Assembly (NCBI GenBank): GCA_026983935.1
Contig: JALSTC010000764.1
Span: 1 to 7,265, forward strand
Origin: Ardenticatenia bacterium
GTDB lineage: Bacteria; Chloroflexota; Anaerolineae; Aggregatilineales; Ch27
Direction of reading: 5' to 3'
DNA: 7,265 bases
Below the pieces are notes generated by a model. It was not told the DNA's origin and searched no databases. It was given only the letters and a program-made list of their open reading frames with translations. A program made the translations under genes and the position numbers. Below, in pieces: positions 1 through 6,154 of this stretch; position 1 is the stretch's first letter; every line of letters starts with the position of its first letter.

Positions 1-14
1 AGAGGTAGACGCTG

Positions 15-644
15 ATGAGTGACAGACCCTCTCGTTATGACCATTTTGCTGACTTTTATGAGGGCGACGAACCGCCCCCCTGGGATTCGGGCATTGTGCC
101 GCCGGAAGTGCGGGCGCTGGTCGAAGGTGAAAACCCCTTAACGCCGGGGCGGGCACTGGATATCGGCTGTGGGACGGGCGTCAGTTCGGTTTATCTGGCC
201 GCGCATGGCTGGCAGGTGACCGGCGTGGACTGGGTGGAAGCGGCCCTCACCCGTGCGCGGGAGCGGGCACGTGAGGCAGGCTTGAATGACGAACAGGTGC
301 GTTTTTTGCAGGCCAGCGTCGAATCGCCGGGTTTTCTGCCGGATCATCCCCCTGTGACACTGTGGCTGGATGTGGGCTGCCTGCATTCACTGCCCCCGGA
401 GTCGCGCCCGATCTATGCCCGGCATGCGGCCCGCCTGACCGCGCCCGGCGGCATGGCGGTGATGTATGTCTGGCGGCGCCACCAGCGTGAAGACGGCGAA
501 GCCGGCCTCGATCCCGACGAAGTGGCGGCGATGCTGGCCCTGGCTTTTACGCTGGAGAAAATGACGCTGAGCAGAGAAGCGACGGATACCAGCCGCCCCT
601 CGGCCTGGTACTGGCTGCGCCGCCGCCCGGAGGCCAGCGGATAG
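15..644 (+). CDS. Class I SAM-dependent methyltransferase, substrate unknown
   Basis: Predicted cytosolic enzyme of 209 residues that transfers a methyl group from S-adenosylmethionine to an unknown acceptor. The Rossmann motif I, LDIGCGTG, is at residues 48-55, and the acidic residue ending strand 2 is D72 in VTGVDW. A motif IV-like segment, DVGCLHSL, spans 119-126, and the post-I region ends with APGG at 143-146. The N-terminal part (FYEG near 14-17, PPWDSG near 21-26) resembles the thiopurine/TehB-like group of small methyltransferases, but this does not fix the substrate. The start is supported by AGAGGT at 1-6, eight bases before the ATG. The gene converges on the response regulator, with only 14 bases between the two stop codons and no clear terminator. 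Upstream context is cut off by the window edge. The family call is firm; the acceptor is not known. Confidence 0.9.
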   Translation: MSDRPSRYDHFADFYEGDEPPPWDSGIVPPEVRALVEGENPLTPGRALDIGCGTGVSSVYLAAHGWQVTGVDWVEAALTRARERAREAGLNDEQVRFLQASVESPGFLPDHPPVTLWLDVGCLHSLPPESRPIYARHAARLTAPGGMAVMYVWRRHQREDGEAGLDPDEVAAMLALAFTLEKMTLSREATDTSRPSAWYWLRRRPEASG

Positions 645-658
645 GCGTTTGTGCAGCG

Positions 659-1066
659 TCAGGTCTGGCTGCCTGAGGCCGTTTCGCGGTGATTGGTCAA
701 AAGCGATTCCACTGCACTGCGAAGCTGCCTGGGGTGGATGGGTTTATGGAGGTAGCTGTTCACGCCCAGCGCCAGCATTTTATCACGGGTGGGTCGGTCA
801 ACCCGTGCCGTCAGCACAAGGATGGGGGTCTGTCTGGTCTGGGGCATGGCGCGGAGCTGACGGCATACTTCTGCCCCGTCCATGCCCGGCATCATGTAAT
901 CCAGGATGATCAGATCGGGCGGCGAGTCCTGGGCCATCCGCAGTCCTGCCTCGCCGCTGGCGGCTTCACTGACTGTGTACTCGCCCCGGCGTGTGAGGAT
1001 CACACGCAGCAGCGTGCGTGTGTCAGGCATGTCGTCAATGATGAGGACATGGAAGGGCGAAGGCAT
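659..1066 (-). CDS. Stand-alone response regulator receiver (REC) domain protein
   Basis: A 135-residue protein made of a single CheY-like receiver domain with no output domain. Visible signature residues are the acidic pair D11-D12, the phospho-acceptor D56 in ILDYMMPG, T86 in VLTAR and K108 in HKPI. All are in the expected order, so it should accept phosphate from a histidine kinase. The C-terminal tail after about residue 125 is short and polar, leaving no room for a DNA-binding domain. The ATG at 1066 is preferred because AAGGGG lies seven bases upstream. An in-frame ATG at 1084 would overlap that ribosome site and add six residues. No kinase gene is in the window. It lies downstream of feoC on the same strand but has its own promoter-like sequence, so membership of the feo operon is doubtful. 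Its role could be in a phosphorelay or in protein-protein signalling. Confidence 0.9.
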   Translation of the reverse strand: MPSPFHVLIIDDMPDTRTLLRVILTRRGEYTVSEAASGEAGLRMAQDSPPDLIILDYMMPGMDGAEVCRQLRAMPQTRQTPILVLTARVDRPTRDKMLALGVNSYLHKPIHPRQLRSAVESLLTNHRETASGSQT

Positions 1067-1098
1067 AAAACTACCCCTTTGCAAAATGGAGCGTTTTC

Positions 1099-1128
1099 AT
1101 TATATATCAACACTTGTTTAATCCTCAA
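1099..1128 (-). promoter_or_regulatory. Candidate sigma70-type promoter of the response regulator gene
   Basis: Read on the minus strand, TTGAGG (1128-1123) is followed after 18 bases by a perfect TATAAT (1104-1099). This would start transcription near 1092 and leave a leader of about 25 bases before the ATG at 1066. It sits in the only strongly AT-rich stretch of the left half of the window. The -10 is convincing by eye; the -35 matches four of six bases. Confidence 0.5.
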
Positions 1129-1131
1129 GTG
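1111..1131. promoter_or_regulatory. Inverted repeat CACTTG-N9-CAAGTG between feoC and the response regulator
   Basis: Perfect six-base arms (1111-1116 and 1126-1131) flank a nine-base AT-rich spacer. On the plus strand the right arm is followed by AATTTTTT, giving a weak terminator shape, but no plus-strand gene ends nearby. On the minus strand, downstream of feoC, it lacks a T-run. Because it overlaps the candidate promoter of the response regulator, an operator is as likely as a terminator. Confidence 0.3.
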
Positions 1132-1148
1132 AATTTTTTGTGAATTTT
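1127..1148 (-). repeat. Two adjacent 11-bp direct repeats upstream of the response regulator promoter
   Basis: On the minus strand AAAATTCACAA (1148-1138) is followed directly by AAAATTCACTT (1137-1127), identical at nine of eleven positions. An 11-bp period places both copies on one face of the helix. They abut and slightly overlap the candidate -35 element. Tandem 11-bp repeats next to a -35 are the usual arrangement for OmpR/PhoB-type activators, but the binding protein here is unknown. Confidence 0.4.
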
Positions 1149-1149
1149 G

Positions 1150-1443
1150 CTATTTCTTCAGGCAGGGTGGCTCAATGGAGAGGTCCGGTTCGTCGTCGGT
1201 GATCAGTTCGTAGCGCGCGGGGAGATTCAGGAGGAAGGGGCAGGTTTTGGCCTCGCCGCACACCGAGCAGATGCGCGAATAGGGCGTCACCTTACGCAGC
1301 CGGCCCTTGCGCACCCAATATTCCAGCATCCCTTCCAGGATGCCCTCCTCAATGTCCAGCAGGCGGGCCACCTCCGCCAGCGTGAGCGGCCCGGCAGCCG
1401 TCTCAAATATCTGGAGCACCTGACGCAGTAAGACAGTTGTCAT
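1150..1443 (-). CDS. feoC: FeoC-like winged-helix protein with cysteine motif
   Basis: A 97-residue protein at the end of the feo cluster. Residues 1-51 form a predicted winged-helix domain (LRQVLQIF, then LTLAEVARLL, then LEYWVRKGRLR), as in FeoC family proteins. A wing-like segment follows with cysteines C59-x2-C62-x5-C68, plus a lone C94 near the C terminus. In Klebsiella FeoC the equivalent cysteines carry an iron-sulfur cluster, and FeoC binds FeoB and protects it from proteolysis. A cluster here is inferred. The spacing differs from the enterobacterial pattern. The ATG lies five bases after the feoB stop, so translational coupling is likely. FeoC proteins were once regarded as transcription factors; a cytosolic partner of FeoB is the better-supported role. 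Confidence 0.82.
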   Translation of the reverse strand: MTTVLLRQVLQIFETAAGPLTLAEVARLLDIEEGILEGMLEYWVRKGRLRKVTPYSRICSVCGEAKTCPFLLNLPARYELITDDEPDLSIEPPCLKK

Positions 1444-1448
1444 GAGCG

Positions 1449-3692
1449 CTATCCCAGCCCCAGCAGCAGTCCGCCCTGGTAGATGGTGACAGCCACAATC
1501 CAGGCGACAAGTAGCGAATACCCGGCCTGGAAGAACGTCCATCGCGGCCCGAATTCCTGCCGCATGGCCGCCACCGTTGAAACGCAGGGGATATAGAGCA
1601 GCACGAACACGTTGAAGGCGACGGCAGACAGCGGCGTAAACGAGCGCCGGAGCGCACTTTCCAGCGCGGTGCTGTCCTCCGATTCCCCCTCCTCGCCCAG
1701 GAAATGCGCCTCTGGCATCTGCACGCCGGGCAGGATATTGACCGTGCGGGGCACAATGTTGACGATTTCCTGCCCCGTCAGGATCAGGGCTTCCCCGGCG
1801 CTGCGGACGATATCCGCCAGGTCCTCGCGCAGCGGCGGCAGTGCCTCCGGGATGGGGGCGTGAGCCGTGCCGACGTAGACCTGACTCAGTGTTGTGACCA
1901 CGACTTCTTTGGCGACGACGCCGCTCACCAGCGCACCGGTCGCCTGCCACTGGCCGAAGCCTGCCGGGGCAAAGATCGGTGAGAGCACCCGGCTGAGTTC
2001 GCCGAAGAGGCTGTCTCCCGGCGGGACGGTGTCGAACGTCCCGCCGCGCACTGGAATCGCCAGCAGAACCCAGATGATGACGGACATCAGCAGAATAGTC
2101 GTTGTGACGCCTTCCACGAATTTAGCCGTGCGCTCCCAGATGTGCAGCCAGATGCCTTTCAACGTCGGCAGTCGGTAGGGCGGCAGTTCCATCATGAAGG
2201 GCGGGGTGGGTTTGTTGCGGAACACCGTCCGCCGCAGCAGGAAGCCGGTCAGGATGGCGACACCGATACCGACCATGTACATGGCAAAGACCAGATTCCC
2301 CGCCGCCGCGCCGAAAAATGCCGAGCCGAAGATCACGTACACCGGCAGCCGTGCGCCGCAGCTCATGAACGTGCTCAGGAAAGCCGTCAACCTGCGGTCG
2401 GCCTCGCTTTCCAGCGTGCGCGTGGCATAGATCGCCGGGACGTTGCAGCCGAAGCCGACCAGCAGCGGCAGGAAGCTCTTGCCGTGCAGCCCGACCAGGT
2501 GCATGAACCGATCCATCACAAAAGCCGCCCGCGCCATATAGCCCGTGTCTTCCAGCAGGGCAATGGCCAGGAACAGGATGACCAGCACAGGGATGAAGAC
2601 CAGCATGCTGCCCACGCCGGAAATGATGCCGTTGACCATCAGCGATTCGACCCAGGTTCCGCCCAGCCCCACCAGACGCAGCAGGGCGACCACCCAGTGG
2701 GTGATCGGTCCGCTGATCACACCGTCCACCCAGTCCAGCAGTGGAGCGCTGACGTTGGCCACCATCTGAAAGACCGTCCACATCATCAGCAGGAAAATGG
2801 GCACGCCCAGCCAGCGGTTGGTCAGGACGGAATCGATGCGCTCGGAGAGGGTGATGGCCTCCACTGATGGACGGGAGACCGTCCGCCGGACGAGATCGCT
2901 GATGAAGGCATAGCGCCGATCGACGATCAGCGTTTCCGGGTCTTCCCCGGCGGCGGCCTTGATGCGGCCCGCGGCTTCGTCCAGCGCCTCCAGCAGCGCC
3001 TGATCCTGCACCACATCGGGCAGGGCGAGGATATCCGCGTCGCCTTCCAGCAGTTTGATGGCCAGCCAGCGGGGCGGATAGGCTTCTCGCAGGGCGGGGC
3101 GCTGCCGGATCAGTGTCTCCAGTGTCTTGATGGCGGCTTCCACCTCCGGGCCGTAATCAATCCATGCCGGGCTGCCGCGATGATTGGGGGCCGTCGAGGA
3201 AACCTGCAGGATGGCCCTGCGCAGCGCATCCATGCCTGTCCCCTGGCGGGCGGCAGTCGGGACGACGGGGATGCCGCCCAGCCCCGTCGAGAGCGCCTTC
3301 CGATCAATGCGGATGCCCTGTGCCTCAGCCAGGTCAATCATGTTGAGGGCCAGCACGACCGGCGCGCCCGTCTCGATCATCTGGACGACCATGTACAGGT
3401 TGCGTTCCAGATTGGTTGCATCCACAACGGCGACGACGGCGTCCGGATGCTGGTGGACGATAAAATCGCGGCTGATGGCCTCCTCGGCTGAGTAAGCGGT
3501 CAGGCTGTATGCGCCCGGCAGATCCACGACCACCACATCATGGCCGCCGATGTGTGCCGTGCCTTCTTTTTTCTCCACCGTTTTCCCGGGCCAGTTGCCG
3601 ACGTGCTGGTGTGCCCCGGTCAGGGCGTTGAAAATGGTGCTTTTGCCGGCGTTGGGATTGCCCGCAAGCGCGATGGTATAGTGCTTCGCCAT
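1449..3692 (-). CDS. feoB: Ferrous iron transport protein B (GTPase-permease)
   Basis: Full-length FeoB of 747 residues, the inner-membrane Fe(II) transporter. The N-terminal G domain shows P-loop GNPNAGKST (11-19), a G2 region GNWPGKTV with T38, G3 DLPG (57-60), G4 NMID (117-120) and a G5-like TAARQG (147-151 region). A helical spacer (GDI-like) domain covers roughly 180-275. The membrane part runs from about 297 to 745. It carries the two gate motifs, GFGCNVPAI (413-421, C416) and SCGARLPVY (444-452, C445), and the late YIPCVST motif with C703. Length and motif order match the family, and nothing looks truncated. The start at 3692 is the first in-frame ATG. Its upstream GAGG is weak and about 12 bases away. 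It follows feoA by 60 bases and precedes feoC by five, so it is the central gene of the operon. Confidence 0.98.
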   Translation of the reverse strand: MAKHYTIALAGNPNAGKSTIFNALTGAHQHVGNWPGKTVEKKEGTAHIGGHDVVVVDLPGAYSLTAYSAEEAISRDFIVHQHPDAVVAVVDATNLERNLYMVVQMIETGAPVVLALNMIDLAEAQGIRIDRKALSTGLGGIPVVPTAARQGTGMDALRRAILQVSSTAPNHRGSPAWIDYGPEVEAAIKTLETLIRQRPALREAYPPRWLAIKLLEGDADILALPDVVQDQALLEALDEAAGRIKAAAGEDPETLIVDRRYAFISDLVRRTVSRPSVEAITLSERIDSVLTNRWLGVPIFLLMMWTVFQMVANVSAPLLDWVDGVISGPITHWVVALLRLVGLGGTWVESLMVNGIISGVGSMLVFIPVLVILFLAIALLEDTGYMARAAFVMDRFMHLVGLHGKSFLPLLVGFGCNVPAIYATRTLESEADRRLTAFLSTFMSCGARLPVYVIFGSAFFGAAAGNLVFAMYMVGIGVAILTGFLLRRTVFRNKPTPPFMMELPPYRLPTLKGIWLHIWERTAKFVEGVTTTILLMSVIIWVLLAIPVRGGTFDTVPPGDSLFGELSRVLSPIFAPAGFGQWQATGALVSGVVAKEVVVTTLSQVYVGTAHAPIPEALPPLREDLADIVRSAGEALILTGQEIVNIVPRTVNILPGVQMPEAHFLGEEGESEDSTALESALRRSFTPLSAVAFNVFVLLYIPCVSTVAAMRQEFGPRWTFFQAGYSLLVAWIVAVTIYQGGLLLGLG

Positions 3693-3752
3693 GAGTCGGT
3701 GCAGCCTCGTGTATTCCCGGCGAAAGGTGGACAGTTGGTGCAGATGCTGCCC

Positions 3753-4001
3753 TCAGAAATCCACCACGATCACGCGCGCCTCCGCACGGCGCAGCGAGAG
3801 ATGATAGCCCTTGATCTTGTATTCGATGGGATCACCAAGCGGGGCTGCCTTGACCATTTCGATTTCTGCGCCGGTCACCAGCCCCATATCCATCATCCGG
3901 CGGCGGAACGCGCCGCGCCCGCCCACTTTCTGAATGATGGCCCGCTGTCCCGGCAGCAGTTGATCCAGGGTGCGAAAAGCGGTAAGTGTCGCTGTGGTCA
4001 T
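3753..4001 (-). CDS. feoA: Ferrous iron transport protein A (SH3-like accessory protein)
   Basis: Small cytosolic protein of 82 residues with the FeoA SH3-like fold. Recognisable features are the LLPGQRA entry near 15-21, the family's RRMMDMGLVTGAEI segment (34-47) and a C-terminal strand with the seven residues ARVIVVD. FeoA proteins are required with FeoB for Fe(II) uptake and are thought to bind its cytosolic domain. The start is set by a strong AGGAG six bases before the ATG. The stop codon TAG of the preceding membrane protein gene directly abuts this ribosome site (TAG then AGGAGAAACG then ATG), so the two genes are almost certainly co-translated. Confidence 0.96.
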   Translation of the reverse strand: MTTATLTAFRTLDQLLPGQRAIIQKVGGRGAFRRRMMDMGLVTGAEIEMVKAAPLGDPIEYKIKGYHLSLRRAEARVIVVDF

Positions 4002-4011
4002 CGTTTCTCCT

Positions 4012-4566
4012 CTATTGCGGTCGGGACGTGTGCCCGCCGCCCGTCGTTGTTGCGCGCATGGCCCGCCACACGCGGCTCACCAGACTGAACAGAATAGCCA
4101 GAAAAACCAGCGCGATCAATCCCCACTTGAGCGCCGCGGCCACCGATGCCAGCGCGATCAGCGGCGCGGAGAGGTGCGCGGTGTCGGTGAGGATGATCAG
4201 ATGCAGCGTGTTTTCGATGTAATCCAGTATGGCCGCCGCCATAGGCATCAGAAAAACGGCCTGCCAGGGGGCCTGTGGGCGCTCACGGCGGAGTGCGGCC
4301 ACCAGCCCCGCCAGAAAAGCGGCATAGGCGATGGGGTACAGGTAGTCAAGCCAGATCGTGCTCTGGAAATGCGCCACGCCCGCCGCCCCCCAGTCATCAA
4401 GTACGGCCTGGAAGTTCTCCGGTGTGAAGGCCAACTGCAGCGCGATCACGGATGCGCTGCTGCTTTCACGCGACCCGCTCATGCGCCACAGCAGCACAAA
4501 GGCGATGACGCCCGTCAGTACGATGATGGGCGGCCTGCGGAGTGTGCGGTACAGCACATCAAACAT
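4012..4566 (-). CDS. Uncharacterised four-helix membrane protein heading the feo operon
   Basis: A 184-residue integral membrane protein that I cannot assign to a named family. Predicted helices lie near 12-28, 72-92, 102-126 and 134-163, with a Thr/Gly/Arg-rich tail. Two acidic motifs sit at membrane edges or inside helices: LDYLYP (73-78, with D74) and LDYIEN (114-119, with D115 and E118). A polar loop (30-70) contains FTPENF and DDWG. The start at 4566 is chosen because AGGGG lies about eight bases upstream and a hydrophobic helix follows at once. An in-frame ATG at 4650 would add 28 residues and run through a dyad. The gene ends ten bases before feoA and shares its presumed promoter, so a role in iron uptake, iron sensing or envelope adaptation to iron is inferred. 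No known Feo subunit matches it. Confidence 0.8.
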   Translation of the reverse strand: MFDVLYRTLRRPPIIVLTGVIAFVLLWRMSGSRESSSASVIALQLAFTPENFQAVLDDWGAAGVAHFQSTIWLDYLYPIAYAAFLAGLVAALRRERPQAPWQAVFLMPMAAAILDYIENTLHLIILTDTAHLSAPLIALASVAAALKWGLIALVFLAILFSLVSRVWRAMRATTTGGGHTSRPQ

Positions 4567-4635
4567 ATCGGATGCCCCTATGACAAAAAAGCGGCCAGCT
4601 TTCCACAAGTATGCAGGCTCCGGGGCGGCGTTCCT

Positions 4636-4651
4636 AGTGACGCTTGTCACA
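4636..4651. promoter_or_regulatory. CRP/FNR-type dyad upstream of the feo operon
   Basis: AGTGA-N6-TCACA matches the CRP consensus TGTGA-N6-TCACA at nine of ten specified positions, with a perfect GTGA/TCAC inverted repeat at 4637-4650. It lies 70 bases before the preferred start of the membrane protein gene and 17 bases downstream of the Fur-like box. Chloroflexota carry CRP/FNR-family regulators, but none is in the window, and a short dyad like this can occur by chance. Confidence 0.4.
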
Positions 4652-4668
4652 AATTTATCAGATAGTTG

Positions 4669-4685
4669 TTGAGAATTGTTCTCAA
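4669..4685. promoter_or_regulatory. Fur-box-like palindrome upstream of the feo operon
   Basis: A perfect inverted repeat TTGAGAA-TTG-TTCTCAA lies in the 165-base space before the minus-strand feo cluster. Against the 7-1-7 Fur model TGATAAT-N-ATTATCA, the inner 15 bases match at 11 of 14 positions, and the GAGAAT/TTCTC form is common in known Fur sites. Position directly upstream of feoAB fits Fe(II)-Fur repression as established in other bacteria. A weak TGATAAATT -10-like stretch follows on the minus strand (about 4651-4659). A DtxR-family or other metalloregulator is an alternative. The hairpin has no following T-run, so it is not a terminator of the TIR gene. Confidence 0.6.
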
Positions 4686-4731
4686 TAAGTGGTCTCAGAT
4701 GGCCTGCCGGGGCAAAAACGGTTGTGCGCCT

Positions 4732-6021
4732 TCACTCCACGACGACCTCGATGGAGGCTGTGCGCTGCACCCATGCCTGAATCCCGCCGAACAGCACGCG
4801 GTAGAACGTACCGGTGGCCGTGCGGCTCAGCCCGGTGATGGGCAGTGTGCCTTCTGTGACAAAGGTGATGATCGGCTGGTCTCTGCCGGGTGCGGCCCGG
4901 ATCGCGGCGGTGTGGACGATCTCCAGGCGGTAGGGTGCGGGGGTCGGCGTCGGCAGTTCAGGCAGGCTCTCCTCGCTGCCGATCAGAGCAACCGATGCGG
5001 TGCGCTGCACCCAGCCGTCCATCGTGCCCAACTGCACATGGTAGTATGTCCCGTCGGCGGCGATGGCCGTCCCGGTGACGGGCAGAATGCCGTCATTGAT
5101 ATAGGTGATGGCGGGATAATCACGGCCCGGCCCGGCGCGCACGGAAGCCGTGTAGCGGACCTGCAGCATGGTCGGGCTGGGGGTGGGGGTCAGCACGTCG
5201 GGGATGTCTTCGGTGATCTCCGCCACGACGACATCCGGCGTATCCTGCACCCATCCGGCCAGTTCACCCAACTGCACCTGGTAGAACAGGCCGTCCGCCG
5301 TGTGGCTGCTGCCGGTGATGGCCAGCGGGCCGCTGTCCACCGTGGTGATGATCACATACTGTGTGCCGGGGCCGCTGTAAAGGGCGACCGGCTGCTGCAC
5401 TTCCAGCCAGCCCGCCGCCGGGCCGAGGTCCGGCGTGCCGGGGGTCAGGTTGAAATCGGGGGTTGGCGTGACGGCAGTCGAAGTCACGATCATTCCCCCG
5501 ATGATCGCTGCGACGGCCAGTATGGCCACAACGGCCCCGATGATGAACAGCCGCCGCGTAGACGCCGGGGTGACCTCGGCGCGGGCAGGTGTGCCGCCCG
5601 GCTTTGCTCGCACGCGCGGTGCATTCTCCGGCGGGATGGTGATGGCGATCCGCGACAGCCCACCCATCAGCCGGGCCGTCGTCCTCGGAGTCAGTCCCTC
5701 GGAGAGATCGGCGTACTGATAGGGGGCCAGCGTCTCCGGAAGCTCGGTGCCCTTCTTGAGCAGCACCGGCACGATGGGCTTGCCCAGCTCAATGGCTCTG
5801 GCGAATTCCCACTGGCACCATTCCGAAGCGACCGAGTCGGGCGTCAGCACATAGACGAAGGCATCGCTGCGCCGGATGGCCCTCAGCAGCTCTTCCTGCC
5901 AGTCCTGGCCTGGCAGCAGGCGGTGATCGAACCAGGGGTCATGGCCGCCGTCACGCAGGATGTTGACGAGAGTCTGTACCTGGGGTTGGTCTTCCCGGGC
6001 GTAGCTGATGAACAGGCGCAT
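4732..6021 (-). CDS. Membrane-anchored TIR domain protein with three SH3b-like repeats
   Basis: A 429-residue protein. The TIR domain (residues 1 to about 125) opens with LFISYARED and contains FVYVLTPDS and SEWCQWEF. E72, in the WCxWE position, matches the glutamate that is catalytic in NAD-cleaving TIR proteins. A Pro/Ala/Arg-rich stretch (130-157) leads to one strong transmembrane helix (about 158-179). A TPTP linker and three SH3b-like repeats follow (about 205-267, 285-346, 364-428), separated by further Pro-Thr linkers. Positive residues before the helix (RR at 156-157) predict TIR inside and repeats outside. The start at 6021 is backed by GGGGAG six bases upstream. Bacterial SH3b domains often bind cell-wall material, so a receptor that senses the envelope and signals through TIR is plausible. 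NADase activity or simple scaffolding cannot be separated from sequence alone. Confidence 0.88.
   Translation of the reverse strand: MRLFISYAREDQPQVQTLVNILRDGGHDPWFDHRLLPGQDWQEELLRAIRRSDAFVYVLTPDSVASEWCQWEFARAIELGKPIVPVLLKKGTELPETLAPYQYADLSEGLTPRTTARLMGGLSRIAITIPPENAPRVRAKPGGTPARAEVTPASTRRLFIIGAVVAILAVAAIIGGMIVTSTAVTPTPDFNLTPGTPDLGPAAGWLEVQQPVALYSGPGTQYVIITTVDSGPLAITGSSHTADGLFYQVQLGELAGWVQDTPDVVVAEITEDIPDVLTPTPSPTMLQVRYTASVRAGPGRDYPAITYINDGILPVTGTAIAADGTYYHVQLGTMDGWVQRTASVALIGSEESLPELPTPTPAPYRLEIVHTAAIRAAPGRDQPIITFVTEGTLPITGLSRTATGTFYRVLFGGIQAWVQRTASIEVVVE
4738..5409 (-). repeat. Three tandem SH3b-coding repeats with a 240-base period
   Basis: The repeats keep an exact 80-residue period: W257, W337 and W417 of the WVQ motif, and the PG turn (GPG, GPG, APG) near 217, 297 and 377. 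At DNA level GTGCGCTGCACCCA occurs at 4760-4773 and 5000-5013, and CCTGCACCCA at 5244-5253, all in register. The second and third units are closest (both have PGRD and WVQRTAS), which suggests they arose by the latest duplication within the gene. Confidence 0.8.
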
Positions 6022-6063
6022 GGCTGCTCCCCGTTTTCGCGGGCCGGTGAAATCTCTGCGGAT

Positions 6064-6072
6064 ATGATAGCA
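6064..6072 (-). promoter_or_regulatory. Candidate extended -10 promoter of the TIR gene
   Basis: On the minus strand TGCTATCAT (6072-6064) fits an extended -10 element (TGn plus TATnAT), and no good -35 is visible. It would start transcription near 6057, giving a leader of about 35 bases before the TIR start codon. Confidence 0.35.
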
Positions 6073-6109
6073 CGTTTTTGTCCCATAGCGCGACCGGACA
6101 CAGGCAGGC

Positions 6110-6115
6110 TATAAT
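6110..6115 (+). promoter_or_regulatory. Candidate -10 element of the hydrolase gene
   Basis: A perfect TATAAT lies 39 bases before the hydrolase ATG in the 133-base divergent intergenic region. No recognisable -35 is found at 16-18 bases upstream and there is no extended -10 TG, so support rests on the hexamer and its position. Confidence 0.3.
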
Positions 6116-6154
6116 GCCCTCTGTTATCGCGATCATTGGAGGGCGAGTGCTCCC

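Noticed and set aside
645..690. Terminator between the convergent methyltransferase and response regulator genes
   Set aside because: Only a weak CAGG/CCTG pairing with no T-run on either strand was found, and most of it lies within the coding end of the response regulator.
1150..1950. 266-codon minus frame that fuses an N-terminal extension to FeoC
   Set aside because: Its first part overlaps feoB in another frame and is Arg/Gly/Ala-rich. The ATG at 1443, next to the feoB stop, gives a FeoC of normal size.
2142..2867. Open frame of 241 codons on + inside feoB
   Set aside because: The translation is Gln/His/Arg-rich without domains, and feoB motifs are intact on the other strand.
4666..6114. 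Open frame of 482 codons on + opposite the TIR-SH3b gene
   Set aside because: It is antisense to a well-supported gene with a clear domain order and ribosome site. Its low-complexity Arg/Gly/His-rich translation is typical of a shadow frame in GC-rich DNA.
6126..6133. ATCGCGAT palindrome in the hydrolase leader
   Set aside because: Eight-base palindromes are frequent by chance in GC-rich DNA, and there is no second copy or flanking symmetry.
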